This document shows positions 15,354 to 25,902 of a stretch of DNA of 64,000 bases, one piece after another. A program made the translations under genes and the position numbers. Every line of letters begins with the position of its first letter. Positions within the stretch are counted from its first letter, which is position 1. Source of the stretch: CAVVEC01 sp963747105. Its GTDB lineage: Bacteria; Acidobacteriota; Terriglobia; Terriglobales; Acidobacteriaceae. The DNA lies in NCBI GenBank assembly GCA_963747105.1, contig CAVVEC010000009.1, forward strand, positions 16,553 through 80,552. Direction: 5' to 3'. The notes below the pieces were generated by a model. That model saw only the letters and a program-made list of their open reading frames with translations, was not told where the DNA came from and made no database searches.

Positions 15354-15970
15354 TGAGTTCAGTTTCTGTCAAACAAATAGCGTCGGCAGATTTCCCTACC
15401 CGCTGGGGCAAGTTTCGTATTTTCGGATTTCAGGGAGAATTTGGCCAAGGCAAGCAGCGGCAGAAGGAAGAAGCCGTGGCCCTGGTGATGGGAGAAGTGC
15501 AATCCGGGGCTCCGCTGGTGCGCATTCATTCGCAGTGCCTCACCGGAGACGTGTTCGGCTCGCTGCGCTGCGACTGCCGCCAGCAACTGGAGATGGCGCT
15601 CGCCATGATCGCCGAGCAAGGCGCGGGCGTGCTCATCTACGAACAGCAGGAGGGGCGCGGCATTGGCCTGATGGCGAAGCTGCAAGCCTATGCACTGCAG
15701 GACTCTGGGCTGGACACGGTGGAGGCGAATGAGCGCCTGGGCTTTAAGGCGGATCAGCGCGAGTTCGCCATGCCTGCGGAGATTTTGAAGGCGCTTGGCG
15801 TGAGTCGGGTCCGGCTGCTGTCCAACAATCCCGATAAAGTGGCGGCGCTCGAGCGGGGAGGGATTGAGGTCACCGAGCGAGTGCCTTGCGAAGTCTTGCC
15901 CAGCATCCACGCCGAGGATTACCTCAAAACGAAAAAAGAGAAGATGGGGCATCTGTTCACGTCGCGCTAG
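15353..15970 (+). CDS. ribA: GTP cyclohydrolase II
   Basis: RibA opens GTP to 2,5-diamino-6-ribosylamino-pyrimidinone 5'-phosphate, the first step of riboflavin synthesis. The zinc-binding cysteines C62, C73 and C75 are in QCLTGDVFGSLRCDC; the catalytic segment EQQEGRGIGLMAKLQAYALQ and LLSNNPDK are intact. The 205-residue protein is the stand-alone form without a RibB domain. The start is GTG at 15353, directly after a TATAAT box. No other riboflavin gene is in the window and no FMN riboswitch is apparent upstream. Confidence 0.95.
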   Translation: MSSVSVKQIASADFPTRWGKFRIFGFQGEFGQGKQRQKEEAVALVMGEVQSGAPLVRIHSQCLTGDVFGSLRCDCRQQLEMALAMIAEQGAGVLIYEQQEGRGIGLMAKLQAYALQDSGLDTVEANERLGFKADQREFAMPAEILKALGVSRVRLLSNNPDKVAALERGGIEVTERVPCEVLPSIHAEDYLKTKKEKMGHLFTSR

Positions 15971-16043
15971 ACACCTTGCAGATTGCATAGGGCGGCCGTC
16001 CTTGTGTGCGCGTGACTGGAGCACGGGGCGGGAGTTTTCGCGC

Positions 16044-16886
16044 CTACATTGGCCAGATGCCCAGCGCGGTTCCGCTGAGAATCTGCTTGCGGGTTTCTTC
16101 CTTCAACGCCAGAGCGCGAAATTCGTCGAGATTTTTCTTGATGTCCGGTACGCCGGGCCCTGGCCAGTCGGTGCCGAAGAGAGTCTTGTGAGCGATTTCT
16201 TCCAGCCGGGGGAAATACTTCAGCAAGGTCTTGGGGGGAATTCCGCTGATGTCGAGAAACACATTGGGATGCCGGCGTACCAGGAAGAAGGCGGTGTGCA
16301 TCCACAGCGGGCGCCCGCCATGCGCGAGCAGGATTTTGAGCTTAGGGAAGTCCACGGCTACATCGTCGATGTGGATCGGATCACCGTACTTGTTGCGGGC
16401 CCCGGGAAATACCGACGTCCCGGTGTGAAACATCACCGGAATGCCATTGGCCTCGGCGGCGCGGTAGATGATCTCCAACTCTTTCATTCCGGTCAGGTAA
16501 TCGTTGGGAAAAAGCAACTGGTGGGGGGGATGGATTTTGATCAGCCGAATCTGGAGCCGGAGCAGTTGCTCCATGTCCGCCAGCACATTGGACGTGTGCC
16601 GGGGATGCAGGCTACCGCAGGAGATCAGGCGCTTGGGACTTTCTTTGACGTAGTCGGCGACAAATTGGTTGACGCCGGAAGTGAACCCGATGATTTCGGG
16701 CGCGACGTAGTTGATAAGCACCGCCCGTTCGACGCCAGCTTCGTCGAGGAACTTCAGGAAGGCCTTTGGAGAACGGCAGAATTCGACGATCTGGTCGTAG
16801 TTGGGGCGCCTTCGCTTCATCAATTCCAGCGCCTGCGGCTTGAACATTTCAATCGGCTGGATATGAATGTGGCAGTCAGTGATCAT
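16044..16886 (-). CDS. Amidohydrolase-2 family metal-dependent hydrolase
   Basis: A 280-residue TIM-barrel hydrolase of the ACMSD-like group: the N-terminal metal site DCHIHIQP, a central KIHPPHQLLFPND, VMFHTGTS, LAHGGRPLW and the catalytic FGTDWPGPG near the C-terminus. Relatives decarboxylate or hydrolyse ring-derived acids. It is 64 nt downstream of the FAD subunit gene on the same strand, at the 3' end of an aromatic-CoA cluster, which suggests action on a ring-cleavage product, but the substrate is not determined. Confidence 0.85.
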   Translation of the reverse strand: MITDCHIHIQPIEMFKPQALELMKRRRPNYDQIVEFCRSPKAFLKFLDEAGVERAVLINYVAPEIIGFTSGVNQFVADYVKESPKRLISCGSLHPRHTSNVLADMEQLLRLQIRLIKIHPPHQLLFPNDYLTGMKELEIIYRAAEANGIPVMFHTGTSVFPGARNKYGDPIHIDDVAVDFPKLKILLAHGGRPLWMHTAFFLVRRHPNVFLDISGIPPKTLLKYFPRLEEIAHKTLFGTDWPGPGVPDIKKNLDEFRALALKEETRKQILSGTALGIWPM

Positions 16887-16950
16887 ACAGTCGTTGGCCG
16901 TTCGTCGTTAATCGCGCGCTAAATCTTAACAGCGGTGTCATCCTGAGCGA

Positions 16951-17934
16951 TCAATTGCTTGCTGCCGCCAGCACCGCGCGCTTGGTAAACACGCGAATCA
17001 TCTCGCGCCGATACTCCGGTGTCAGTGCGGAGGTGGTCAGGGGTTTGGCGGTTTTCGCTGCCAAATCGCCGACAGCTTCTGCCAGCGCTTCATTGAGAAC
17101 CTTTCCCGTCAGCAGATCCGTTGCGCCTTTTACCAAGAGAGGCGCGGGATTTACTGCGGTGATCGCCACACGTGCATCGGCGACATGGCCGTTCGAGCGC
17201 TTCATGGCGATGGCCACTCCCGCCAGCGGGTAATCAATCGATCCCCGAACGCGCAGTTTGCGGTAAATTCCGTGATAGCCGGCAGACGATTCCGGCAGCA
17301 AGACACGAGTCAGGATCTCGTCAGGCTGCAATTTGCGGTAGACATCGCCAAGCCCGGTGTAGAACTCGCGCACGGGTATGCGGCGTACGCCGGACGCACC
17401 GACGATCTCTACCTCGGCATTCAAGCACAGCAGAGCGGGAGGAGTGTCGCCGGAGAAGACCGCCCAGCACTTAGTTCCGCCGGGAGCGACGTGACACAGA
17501 TCGCCGTCTTTCTTGATGCAGAACCCGCAGGCTTTGCGCCAAGTGAGGGACTGGTTGTACCACAGGCAGCGTGTGTCCAGGCAAATGTTGCCGCCGATCG
17601 TGCCCATGTTGCGGAGCACGGGTGAAGCGACAGTTGCCGCCGCCTCCGTCAGCACAGGGTAGCAACGGCGGAGCAGTTCGGAATTCTCCATCGCGCTGAG
17701 CGACGTCAGCGCGCCGATTTCGATGCCGCTTCCCTTCCGCTCACGGATTCCCTTCAAATCGGCGATGTGGCGGATGTCGAGCACGAACTCGGGCTCGAAT
17801 AATTTCTGGCGCATGGAGGGGAGAAGGTCGGTTCCACCGGCGAGGATGCGAATGTTGCCGGCGTGCTTCGCCAGGTCGGCCACCGCTTCGTCCACGGCAT
17901 GGGGTCTTAGCAACCTGAACTGCGGGAGACTCAA
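16951..17934 (-). CDS. FAD-binding subunit of a 4-hydroxybenzoyl-CoA reductase-like molybdoenzyme
   Basis: A 327-residue CO dehydrogenase flavoprotein-type subunit: ILAGGTDLLPSMRQ and NMGTIGGNICLDTRC are the FAD-binding motifs. Between residues 118 and 156 lie six cysteines (C118, C123, C136, C139, C147, C156) in an insertion that ordinary xanthine dehydrogenase-type subunits lack. In 4-hydroxybenzoyl-CoA reductase the beta subunit carries an extra [4Fe-4S] cluster in such a loop. It overlaps the end of the large-subunit gene by ATGA (17931-17934). The substrate is inferred, not proven. Confidence 0.85.
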   Translation of the reverse strand: MSLPQFRLLRPHAVDEAVADLAKHAGNIRILAGGTDLLPSMRQKLFEPEFVLDIRHIADLKGIRERKGSGIEIGALTSLSAMENSELLRRCYPVLTEAAATVASPVLRNMGTIGGNICLDTRCLWYNQSLTWRKACGFCIKKDGDLCHVAPGGTKCWAVFSGDTPPALLCLNAEVEIVGASGVRRIPVREFYTGLGDVYRKLQPDEILTRVLLPESSAGYHGIYRKLRVRGSIDYPLAGVAIAMKRSNGHVADARVAITAVNPAPLLVKGATDLLTGKVLNEALAEAVGDLAAKTAKPLTTSALTPEYRREMIRVFTKRAVLAAASN

Positions 17935-20518
17935 TCATCACCTCCCGCTTGAGCGGGCGCTTCCCGTCGAGAAGGATCCAGCGCATGCCGCTCCGGCCCC
18001 TTGCCACGGAACCACAGCGAACCGCCATGCTCGCGAAAACCCGCGGGCTGCGTCGGATCGACTCCCTCGGTGAGGTCGATTTTCTTTTCGGCGTTTTTCG
18101 CGCGCAAGGCGGCCAGCACGCGTTCCGGCGTAAACGGCGATTCGTGCAAGCCGGACTCCAACCGCGTCGTAAATGGCATTGGCAATCGCCGGAATGGTCG
18201 CGGCCAGCGAACCTTCGCTGCATTCTTTCGCGCCGAACGGACCTTCGGGATCAATGCTCTCGACGATGATGGGTTCGACCTCCGGCGATTCGACGGAAGA
18301 CGGGCTGCGATATTCGAGCAGTCCGGGATTCATCAGCATGCCGTCTTTCCAGACCATTTCTTCGGTCAGCGCCTGGCCCATGCCCATCCAGACCGATCCG
18401 ATGATCTGGCCCTCGACTGAAACCGGGTTCAGGGCGCGGCCACAATCGTGCGCGGCCCAGACTTTGTGGACGGTGACTTCGCCGGTATCTTCGTCCACGC
18501 TGACCTCCGCGACCTGCGCGGAGTAGGAATAAGCCGGGGAGGGGCCGACTCCGGCGCCTTTGTGTTTGCCGCCGCGGGCCTCGACAGGCGGCGCGTAGGA
18601 GCCAGTTCCGGTGAGCGCGCCGTGGAAATCGATGGCGGCGACCACGGCTTCTTCGAAGGACAGTTGAGTCTTTGGGACCTTCGTCTTTGCGTTTCTGCTG
18701 AAGCGAGCCGCGCAGGATTTGTCCTTCGACATGGCCGGAAACGGACGTTGCTCGAGGTTGGCTCGAACCGGGCGGACGAGGGCGTCCGCCCCTACGTGAC
18801 CATTTTTCGGCAATGACGGAATCATCGCGGAAGATCAGTTCCTCCGGCGGGCAATTCATGCTTTCCGGGCAGCAGCCGAGGCAATTTGTTTCTTAACGTC
18901 ATTTGCGGCGCGCAGAGTAGCGTTGCCGTTCATGAAGGTGACGCGGCTGGAGTAGGAGCCAATGTCGATCGGCGTGAGATCGGTGTCAGCCGCAATGATT
19001 TTCACCCGTGCCAGCGAGCAGCCCAGGGTCTCGGCTGCAATTTGCGCGACCATCGTGTCCGATCCCTGCCCGATATCCGACGCGCCGGTGTACACCACCA
19101 CTCCGCCGTCACGATCAATCTTGATGTTCACCGTAGAGTGGGGCATGTCTGAGCGGATGATCGAGTTGGCCGCGCCACTCACGTAGTGACTGCAAGCGAT
19201 GCCGAGGCCGCGGATTTTGGAAAGTTTGCCCTTACGCTTTTTCCAGCCCGAACGCTCGACCACTTTCTCGATGCACTCGGGCAGGCCATAACTCTGCACG
19301 CGCAGGCCATTCACCGTGATGCAGGGCGGCTGGAGCAGATTGCGTTGGCGGATTTCGGCGGGATCGATGCCGATGTTGGCTGCGAGTTCGTCGAGTTGCG
19401 ATTCGAACGCGAAACGCACATTGACCGTGCCGTGGCCACGCATCGCGCCGCAAACCGGCTTGTTGGTCAGCACGCGATAGCCGTCATATTGAATGTTGGG
19501 AATATCGTAGAGCGCGCCCAGCAGCGCGCCCGAATAAAGAATGGTTACGACTCCGTAGGAACAGTAAGCGCCGCCATCCTGAACGACGCGCGCCTTGACG
19601 GCGATGATCCGGCCGTCATTCTTCACGCCGGTTTTGAGATCAATGATGGTGCGCGGGCGACCGCGATGTGCCCAGAAGACTTCTTCACGCGAGTAGGTGA
19701 TCTTAACCGGGGCCAGTGCTTTACGCGCTGCAACGGCAGCGATGATTTCAAGGGGAATCACTTCACTCTTGCCGCCGAAGCCGCCGCCCACCAGCGGCTT
19801 GATGACGCGAATCTGCGACATCGGCATCTCGAGCACCAGCGACAGCTTGTGTTGCAAGTAGTACGGAACCTGGGTGGAGGACCAGACGGTCAGGCGGCCG
19901 CGATTGCCGGTGTGCGGATCGATTTCGAACGCGGCCAAGGTGCGAGTGCGGCTCCATGGCAGCGTGGGTCACTTCGTTGGCGATGAAGCGCGCTTCGGCA
20001 ACATGGTCGGCTTCCGCAAAGCCTCTCTCGGGATCGCCGAAGACGTGGTGATAGTCCTTTTCGATATTGTGCGGCTTGTTGTCGTGGATGAGGTCGGTCT
20101 CCGCCTTCATGGAGTCTTCAGGATCGAAATAGGCGGGCAGAACTTCGTACTCGACGTCGATCAATTCCAGCGCCTTATCGGCAGTAGCTTCGTCTATGGC
20201 TGCGACGCAAGCCACGTTGTCGCCGACGTAGCGGACTTTGTCAGTAGCCAGCGCGTGCTCATCGTGGCCGACGGGAAGAATGCCGTAGGGGTTGGGCGCG
20301 TCCTTGCCAGTGACCACGGTGATGACGCCGTCGAGATTCTCGGCGCGGCTGGTGTCGATACGCTTGATGCGGGCATGCGGATAAGGCGAATGGAGAATCT
20401 TGCCAACGAGCATGCCGGGAAGGCTGAGGTCGTCGGCGTACTTGCCGGCGCCGGTGGTTTTACCGGCGGCGTCGACCATGGCGATGGATTTGCCGATGAT
20501 TGAGAAGTCGTCAGTCAT
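17931..20518 (-). CDS. Molybdopterin-binding large subunit, 4-hydroxybenzoyl-CoA reductase/xanthine dehydrogenase type (frame broken)
   Basis: The full molybdenum subunit can be followed across the region: N-terminal GKYADDLSLPGMLVGKILHSPYPHARI, then VGGGFGGKSEV, CGAMRGHGTVNVRFAFESQ, GASDIGQGSD and, near the end, the active-site segment EGPFGAKECSEGS and AIANAIYDAVG. It lies in four or five frame pieces; breaks are near 19939 (+1), 18820-18860 (two shifts) and 18147 (+1). A palindromic repeat (GGGCGGACGAGGGCGTCCGCCC, 18774-18795) sits in the coding part beside the second break. It is part of the three-subunit set with 16951-17934 and 20658-21150. Several indels in one gene could be errors or real decay. 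Confidence 0.82.
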
Positions 20519-20570
20519 TGGTCGTTCGCCATTAGGGAACTACATTTCTCGTTGAATCAGGAACCCAAAC

Positions 20571-20632
20571 AGCAGGTCCCTCGACTGCGCGTCATCATCC
20601 TTCGGACGATGACGCTCCGCTCGGGATGACAA
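20571..20632. repeat. TGTCATCCCGAG-family repeat, reverse unit
   Basis: AGCAGGTCCCTCGACTGC starts the unit, GCGTCATC/GATGACGC (20589-20596, 20608-20615) form the inner stem, and GCTCCGCTCGGGATGACAA ends it. It lies in the 139-nt gap between the small and large subunit genes. Confidence 0.75.
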
Positions 20633-20657
20633 TGTTTCTAAGATCGTCCGGAGGAAT

Positions 20658-21150
20658 TCACTTTGCCGCTGCCATTCCCTTCTGCTCGGCCTCGATGGCC
20701 GCTCTGATCGCCTGGTACATCTGGCTGTAGCCGGTGCAGCGGCACAGATTGCTGCTGAGTGCGCTGCGGATCTCGTCGTCGGTCGGACTGTGGTTGTGTG
20801 CCAGCAGATGCTTTACCGTCATCATGAAACCGGGCGTGCAGTAACCGCATTGCGAACCGCCCCAGTCGCCATAAGCTTTCTGGATGGCGGCCAGGCTGCC
20901 GTGTTCGCTGACGCCTTCGACGGTGGTGATCTCCTGCCCCTCGCAACTCGCGGCGAGCATGGTGCAGGAAAGCATGGGCACACCATCGATCTGCACAGTG
21001 CAGGCGCCACAGGAAGAATCGTCACAGCCGCGCTTGGATCCAGTGAGTTGCAAGTCCTGACGCAGAGACATCGAGCAGCAGCTTGCTGGGCTCGAAAGCG
21101 AGCTCGTGGGAGCGGCCGTTGACGCGGAGTTCGATGAGTTCTTTTTTCAT
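20658..21150 (-). CDS. [2Fe-2S] small subunit of the molybdenum hydroxylase (frame broken once)
   Basis: Two ferredoxin-type motifs are complete: GCDDSSCGACTVQIDG for the plant-type cluster and CGYCTPGF...CRCTGY for the second cluster. This is the electron-transfer subunit of the CoxS/HcrC type. The ATG at 21150 has AGGAG 4 nt upstream and gives a normal N-terminus (MKKELIELRVNGRSHEL). One extra base near 21070 shifts the frame between KLLLDV and LRQDLQLTG. It is the first of the three reductase subunit genes in transcription order. Confidence 0.88.
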
Positions 21151-21243
21151 TTGCTCCTAAAGCTCTTAGCCCTTCGCTCTTAGCTGTTAGCTGTATCTTG
21201 AGGTCCAAAGCCAAGGGCCCAGAGCGAACGGCGAAGAGCTGTT

Positions 21244-22030
21244 TCACTTCCCTTTCCACACCGGTGGCCGCTTTTCGAGAAACGCATTAACTCCCTCGTG
21301 CGCGTCCTCAGTTTTCATTAACTCGTCGAAGTAGATCTTTTCCGCGCGGGCCAGGCCTTTGTCGAAGTGGATCGAATCCCAAGCGTAGAACGCTTTCTTG
21401 GCCAAGGCGAGTGCCGCCGGACTGAGTTTCGACAGATGCTGGACGGTCTCGTGAATCGCCGCTTCGAGGTCCACTTCCGGCACTACCGCGTTCGCCAGCC
21501 CGATGTTGGCCGCTTCCCTGCCCGTGATGCTGCGGCCGGTCAGCACAAGATCAGCGGCGTGCTTCTGCCCCACGAGCGCGGCTAAAGCAGTCGCCGCAAC
21601 CGGCGGGTAGCACGCCAGTTTGATTTCCGGAAATCCCCAAGTTGCGAGTTCCGAGGTGAAGACCAGATCGCACACCATTGCGAGCTCCGCGCCTCCGCCC
21701 AGGCAGTGGCCGTGCACGGCAGCAATGCTGACCTTCTTCCGAACTAACCAGCGCCCGGATGACGACGTGGAACTTGGTGAGCATCTCTTCTACCTTGTCC
21801 GGGGTGTGAGCGGACACATCAACGCCCACGGAGAAGGCTTTCTGGGAACCGGAGAGGATGACGACTGTGATCTCGGGGCGCGCTTCGATCTCGGTCAGCG
21901 CTTCCGCCAGTTCTTGCATCATCGGAATGTCGATGACATTGAGAGGCGGATGCTGCAGCGTGATGCGGGCCACGGGTGGGTGAAGGTCGAGCGCGATGCG
22001 ATAGAAGCTGGTTGTTGTCCCTATGCCCAA
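21244..22030 (-). CDS. Enoyl-CoA hydratase family, resembling cyclohexadienecarbonyl-CoA hydratase (frame broken once)
   Basis: The crotonase fold is clear: VARITLQHPPLNVIDIPMM, oxyanion-hole segments KAFSVGVDVSAH and HGHCLGGGAELAMVCD, and a C-terminus LMKTEDAHEGVNAFLEKRPP that is very close to dienoyl-CoA hydratases of anaerobic benzoyl-CoA degradation (Dch/BamR type). One extra base near 21737 (VSSE-KKVSIAAVHGHC) breaks the frame. The likely start is TTG 22030, with only a weak ribosome site. Substrate assignment is by resemblance only. Confidence 0.8.
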
Positions 22031-22053
22031 GTGATTTCAGCTCTTCTTTCGTC

Positions 22054-22176
22054 TGTCATTTCGAGCGCAGCGAGTCGAGAAACCTGCTCTTTGGGGCCGT
22101 CGAACTTACAAGCAGATCCCTGACTGCACCTTGTGACCCGCAAAGCGGATCACAAGATTTCGTTCGGGATGACAAT
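22054..22176. repeat. Convergent pair of TGTCATCCCGAG-family units
   Basis: A short forward unit (TGTCATTTCGAGCGCAGCGA, to about 22091) is followed by a reverse unit (AGCAGATCCCTGACTGC to TCGGGATGACAA, 22111-22174) with inner stem CTTGTGACCCGC/GCGGATCACAAG. It fills the 172-nt gap between the hydratase and oxygenase genes. Confidence 0.75.
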
Positions 22177-22202
22177 GCTGTTAACACCAACCTAATCACG
22201 CA

Positions 22203-23378
22203 TTACAAGTTGATCGCCGACTTGCGCACTTCACCGATGGTCGCGAGCGGGTCGCGTGCTCCTTCTTTAGGGGCGATCCACTTCTTCTCATTGCCGATAA
22301 TGTCAAGCAGCAGCCTCTTGTCTTCCGCCGTTGGCATATAGTCTTTCACGTGCTGTTGGTAGCTCCCGTCGTCCAGTGCCTCGCCCGTCTTGGCGTGGAA
22401 CTTCTGCCCCGCCCATCGCCCAATATTGCGATTGAATCTTATGTCAGGGGCATACAGCTTGGGCTCGCCAGATTTCAACGCAAGGTTGAAGCGCTCAATC
22501 AGGCCGGCAACCTCGTCGCGGTAAAGATGGCGGTTGTAATCATTCAATTCGTCGACCTTGGCTTCCTTAACGTTCTTGGGCTCATCGTAACGGCCCTTAA
22601 CGCCCCAGACGTAGGCCCAGTGAGCCGATCCCGAGTTATCTGTGCCGAATAGATCGTAGGAACTCGAGATCCACTTGTTCAGGTATTTCTGAATCAGCCA
22701 GGCGGGAATCACGCCCGCCTCCACGATGCGGCGCAGTCCGTCATTGCCGGTGCCCATGTGGAAAGCTTCTTCGCGCAGCATGTACGACATGGAGCGGCCC
22801 AGCGGCGCGAAGGCCGAGTATTTCAGCATCTGCAACTGAAATTTGCCGTCGCGATCAACGAAATCGGTGTAGGTGAAAAAGTCCATCCAGTTGTCAACAT
22901 CAACGTTGAAAGCCCCGAGTAGCCGCTTGTTCTCAAACGCGCGGCGCTCCAGCATTTTTTGGGCTTCGACTTTGCCCGAATATCCAAAATGCTCGACCAG
23001 CAGCGCGCACATCTGCCAGCCATGCCGCATCTCTTCGATCATGACGCGGGTGAGCGCCTTGCGATCCCAGTCGGTAGGCGCCATTTCGAACAGGTGGCGC
23101 TGCTGCTCGACGCTGGCGAATTCGGTGTCGCCTTGGTACACGATCAGGTTGATGAGCGCGTCCCGCATCTGCTGCGTCGGCACCTGGCGCAGGGTTTCCC
23201 ACTTGCGGCGGCCTTTGAAGGCGCCGAACTGGATCTCGTCGGTTTCGATCGCACCATAAAGCGTGTCGAACTTGAAATTGGCAATCTCGTCGTGATTGAC
23301 GCCGATGTCTTTTCGCCAATCGTCAAACAATCCGACCCAATCGCTGAAGGTACCGATTTTTGCGACTTTTCCGGGCAT
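22203..23378 (-). CDS. BoxB/PaaA-like di-iron aryl-CoA oxygenase
   Basis: A 391-residue ferritin-like protein of the phenylacetate/benzoyl-CoA oxygenase family. Di-iron ligand motifs are visible: QGDTEFASVEQQRHL, MIEEMRHGWQ and MLREEAFHMGTG, in the spacing of BoxB and PaaA. TDFVDRDGKFQLQMLKYSAFAPL and the late KGRYDEPKN and RFNRNIGRWAGQ segments follow the BoxB order, although BoxB itself is about 470 residues. It probably epoxidises a CoA-bound aromatic ring. No reductase partner (BoxA or PaaE) is in the window. The frame is intact. Confidence 0.8.
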   Translation of the reverse strand: MPGKVAKIGTFSDWVGLFDDWRKDIGVNHDEIANFKFDTLYGAIETDEIQFGAFKGRRKWETLRQVPTQQMRDALINLIVYQGDTEFASVEQQRHLFEMAPTDWDRKALTRVMIEEMRHGWQMCALLVEHFGYSGKVEAQKMLERRAFENKRLLGAFNVDVDNWMDFFTYTDFVDRDGKFQLQMLKYSAFAPLGRSMSYMLREEAFHMGTGNDGLRRIVEAGVIPAWLIQKYLNKWISSSYDLFGTDNSGSAHWAYVWGVKGRYDEPKNVKEAKVDELNDYNRHLYRDEVAGLIERFNLALKSGEPKLYAPDIRFNRNIGRWAGQKFHAKTGEALDDGSYQQHVKDYMPTAEDKRLLLDIIGNEKKWIAPKEGARDPLATIGEVRKSAINL

Positions 23379-23494
23379 TTTGATTTCCTGATTAGTACAG
23401 TTTCAAGAGTAATCAGCACTTGGCCATCAAGCATTTAGTCGTCGAAGCCTGGCGCTTAACTGATTGCTAAATTCCAAATGCTGATTGCTGCCTT

Positions 23495-24962
23495 CTATCC
23501 TATGTTCAGCCAAACCGTTTTCATTTCCGTGTAATGCTCGATGGCGTGTATGCCCAAGCTCGCGGCCCAGGCCACTTTGCTTATAGCCACCGAACCCCAT
23601 GGCGGCATCCATTAAGCCGTAGGTGTTGATCCACACGGTGCCGGCTTTAAGTTGCCGAGAGACGTAGTGGGCCTTCTTCACATCACGAGTCCAGACCGCG
23701 GACGCCAGGCCGTAAGGATTCTTATTCGCCTGCTCGATCACTTGATCTACGTCGTCAAAACTGAGGGTCGCGAGCACCGGACCGAAGATTTCCTCTTGGG
23801 CAATCTTCATGTCATTGTTGACGCCGCGGAAAATCGTGGGCTCGAGAAAACATCCCTTGCCACCATCCACCGAAACGCGGTTTCCGCCGGCAATCAGCTT
23901 CGCTCCCTCTTTCTTGCCAGCCTCAATGTAGCCGAGCACGGTTTGCATCTGTTCCTGGCTGACGATCGCGCCCATGCGGGTCTTGGGATCGAGAGGATCG
24001 GCAGGCTGCATCTTCTTGGCCCGCGCGACCAGCTTCTCCAGGAATTCGTCCTGCACTTTGCTCTCGACGAACAGGCGCGAGCCGGCATTGCAGACCTCGC
24101 CTTTGCCGTAGAAAATTCCGGTGATCGCGCCTTTCACGGCGTTATCAATATCGGAATCGGCAAAGACGATGTTGGGCGACTTGCCGCCAAGTTCAAGCGT
24201 GATCCGCTTCATCGTATCGGCGGCGCTACGCATAATCTCTTTACCGACTTCGGTTGATCCGGTGAATGCGATCTTGTCGATTCCCGGATGGCGCACCATG
24301 GTTTTTCCGACTTCAGAGCGTCCGGTCACGATGTTCAGCACGCCCGCAGGCACTCCGGCTTCCACCGCCAGTTCGCCGAATCGCAGCGCGGTCAGCGAGG
24401 TCAGGCTGGCGGGTTTCCACACAATGGTGTTGCCACAAGCCAACGCCGGCCCCAGTTTCCAGGACGACAGAAGCAACGGGAAGTTCCAGGGAACGATCAT
24501 GCCGACCACGCCCACCGGTTCGCGCAGCGTGTAGGTGAAAGCAGTTTCAAACGTGTTGACGGTTTCGCCATGAATCTTCGTCGCCCAGCCCGCATAGTAG
24601 CGCAGGACGTCAATGACCATCGGCATGTCAACGTAACGCGACTCGAAAATGGGTTTGCCGTTGTCGAGGGTTTCGAGTTCGGCCAATTCGTCGATGTTCT
24701 TTTCGACCAGATCGGCGAGCCGCCAGATCAGGCGCCCGCGCTCGCTGGCCGACATCTTGCGCCAGGGCCCGGTGCGATCTTCGAAGGCACGGCGGGCGGC
24801 TTCCACAGCGCGGTCAATGTCGCCAGTTGACGCTTCCGCAATCTGCGTCAAAACCTCGCCGGTGGCTGGATTGATAGTGTCGAATTTCTTCGAGCTGTCG
24901 ATCCACTGGCCGTCGATGAGGAGTCGGCCAGGAGAGAGCTTGGTTTTCGTGGCTGCGATCAT
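23495..24962 (-). CDS. NAD(P)-dependent aldehyde dehydrogenase (frame broken near the C-terminus)
   Basis: A complete ALDH: VPWNFPLLLSSWKLGPAL, the FTGSTEVGKEI cofactor motif, general-base Glu in LELGGKSPNIV, nucleophile Cys in GEVCNAGSRLFV, and EEIFGPVLA. One extra base near 23552 moves the end out of frame; corrected, the protein ends ELGIHAIEHYTEMKTVWLNIG at a TAG at 23495-23497 (about 488 residues). In the box pathway an ALDH (BoxD) oxidises the ring-cleavage semialdehyde; the position between an oxygenase and an enoyl-CoA hydratase fits such a role, by inference. Confidence 0.9.
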
Positions 24963-25042
24963 TCTATTCTTCCAAGTCAGATTTCTGTTTGCTCACTGGA
25001 AATCGGGCGTCACCTGCTGGCGGGGGCCCGTCCCCACACGAG

Positions 25043-25865
25043 CTATTTCCCCTTGAACACCGCCGGACGCTTCTCTACATAAGCCGCCAGGCCTTCTTTG
25101 GCGTCTTCGCTTTGGAACAGCAGTTGCTGGTTCTCGCGTTCCACGGCCAGCGCCGACTCCATCGGAATCTCCCAGCCGGTTTGCACCGCGCGCTTGATGC
25201 GTCCCACAGCCTTGGCCGCCTTGTTCGGCGGGCAGAACTGGCGGGCGTATTCCATGATGTTTTCCATGAAGCCATCGCGGTCGAAAATGTCGTTGACGAT
25301 CCCCAGTTCTTTCGCTTCTTCAAAGGAGAATGTGTTCCCCGTGACCATCAGCTCGATGGCTTTGCTCTTGCCCACCATTCGCGAAAGCCGTTGCGTGCCG
25401 CCGGTTCCGGGCAGCACACCGAGGTTTACTTCCGGCAGGCCGATCTTCCCCGCATCCTGGCGCGCGATGCGAATGTCCGCGGCCATGGCGATCTCCAGTC
25501 CGCCGCCCACGCAGTGTCCGTTGATGGCCGCAATTACCAGCTTGGGCGTGTGCTCCAGGCGCAGCAGGGTTTCGTTGGCATGCAGGCAGAAGTAGTATTT
25601 GAAGGTGGGATCGACGCTGGCCAGCATCTTGATGTTGGCGCCGGCGGAGAAAAACTTGTCGCCCGACCCCGTCAGCACGATGACGTAAACATCGTTGTCC
25701 ATGCGCGCCTTGCAGAATGGCGTCGTCGAGCTGGCGGTTCATTTCATAAGTGTAGGTGTTGGCAGGAGGGTCAAACATCTCGATCACCGCGACCCCAGCT
25801 TCGGTGCGGTAGTTGATCAGTTGCCGCGTGCTCTCGCCAGCTTCATGTTCCACGACAGTAGCCAT
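25043..25865 (-). CDS. Enoyl-CoA hydratase/isomerase family protein (frame broken once)
   Basis: A crotonase of about 273 residues: N-terminal INYRTEAGVAVIEMFDPPANTYT, oxyanion-hole segments FFSAGANIKML and HCVGGGLEIAMAAD, Glu-containing IGLPEVNLGVLPGTGGTQRL, and EGLAAYVEKRPAVFKGK. The start ATG at 25865 has AAGGAG 8 nt upstream. One extra base near 25710 (DDAILQ-ARMDNDVY) breaks the frame. The C-terminus ends like its paralogue at 21244-22030, but the two differ elsewhere, so they probably act at different steps. Confidence 0.88.
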
Positions 25866-25902
25866 GTCCAAGACTCCTTTTTCGCAATGGTTAAAATCTG
25901 AA

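Noticed and set aside
15864..16922. A 352-codon plus-strand frame opposite the amidohydrolase
   Set aside because: It starts inside ribA and mirrors the amidohydrolase codons; only the minus-strand protein shows family motifs.
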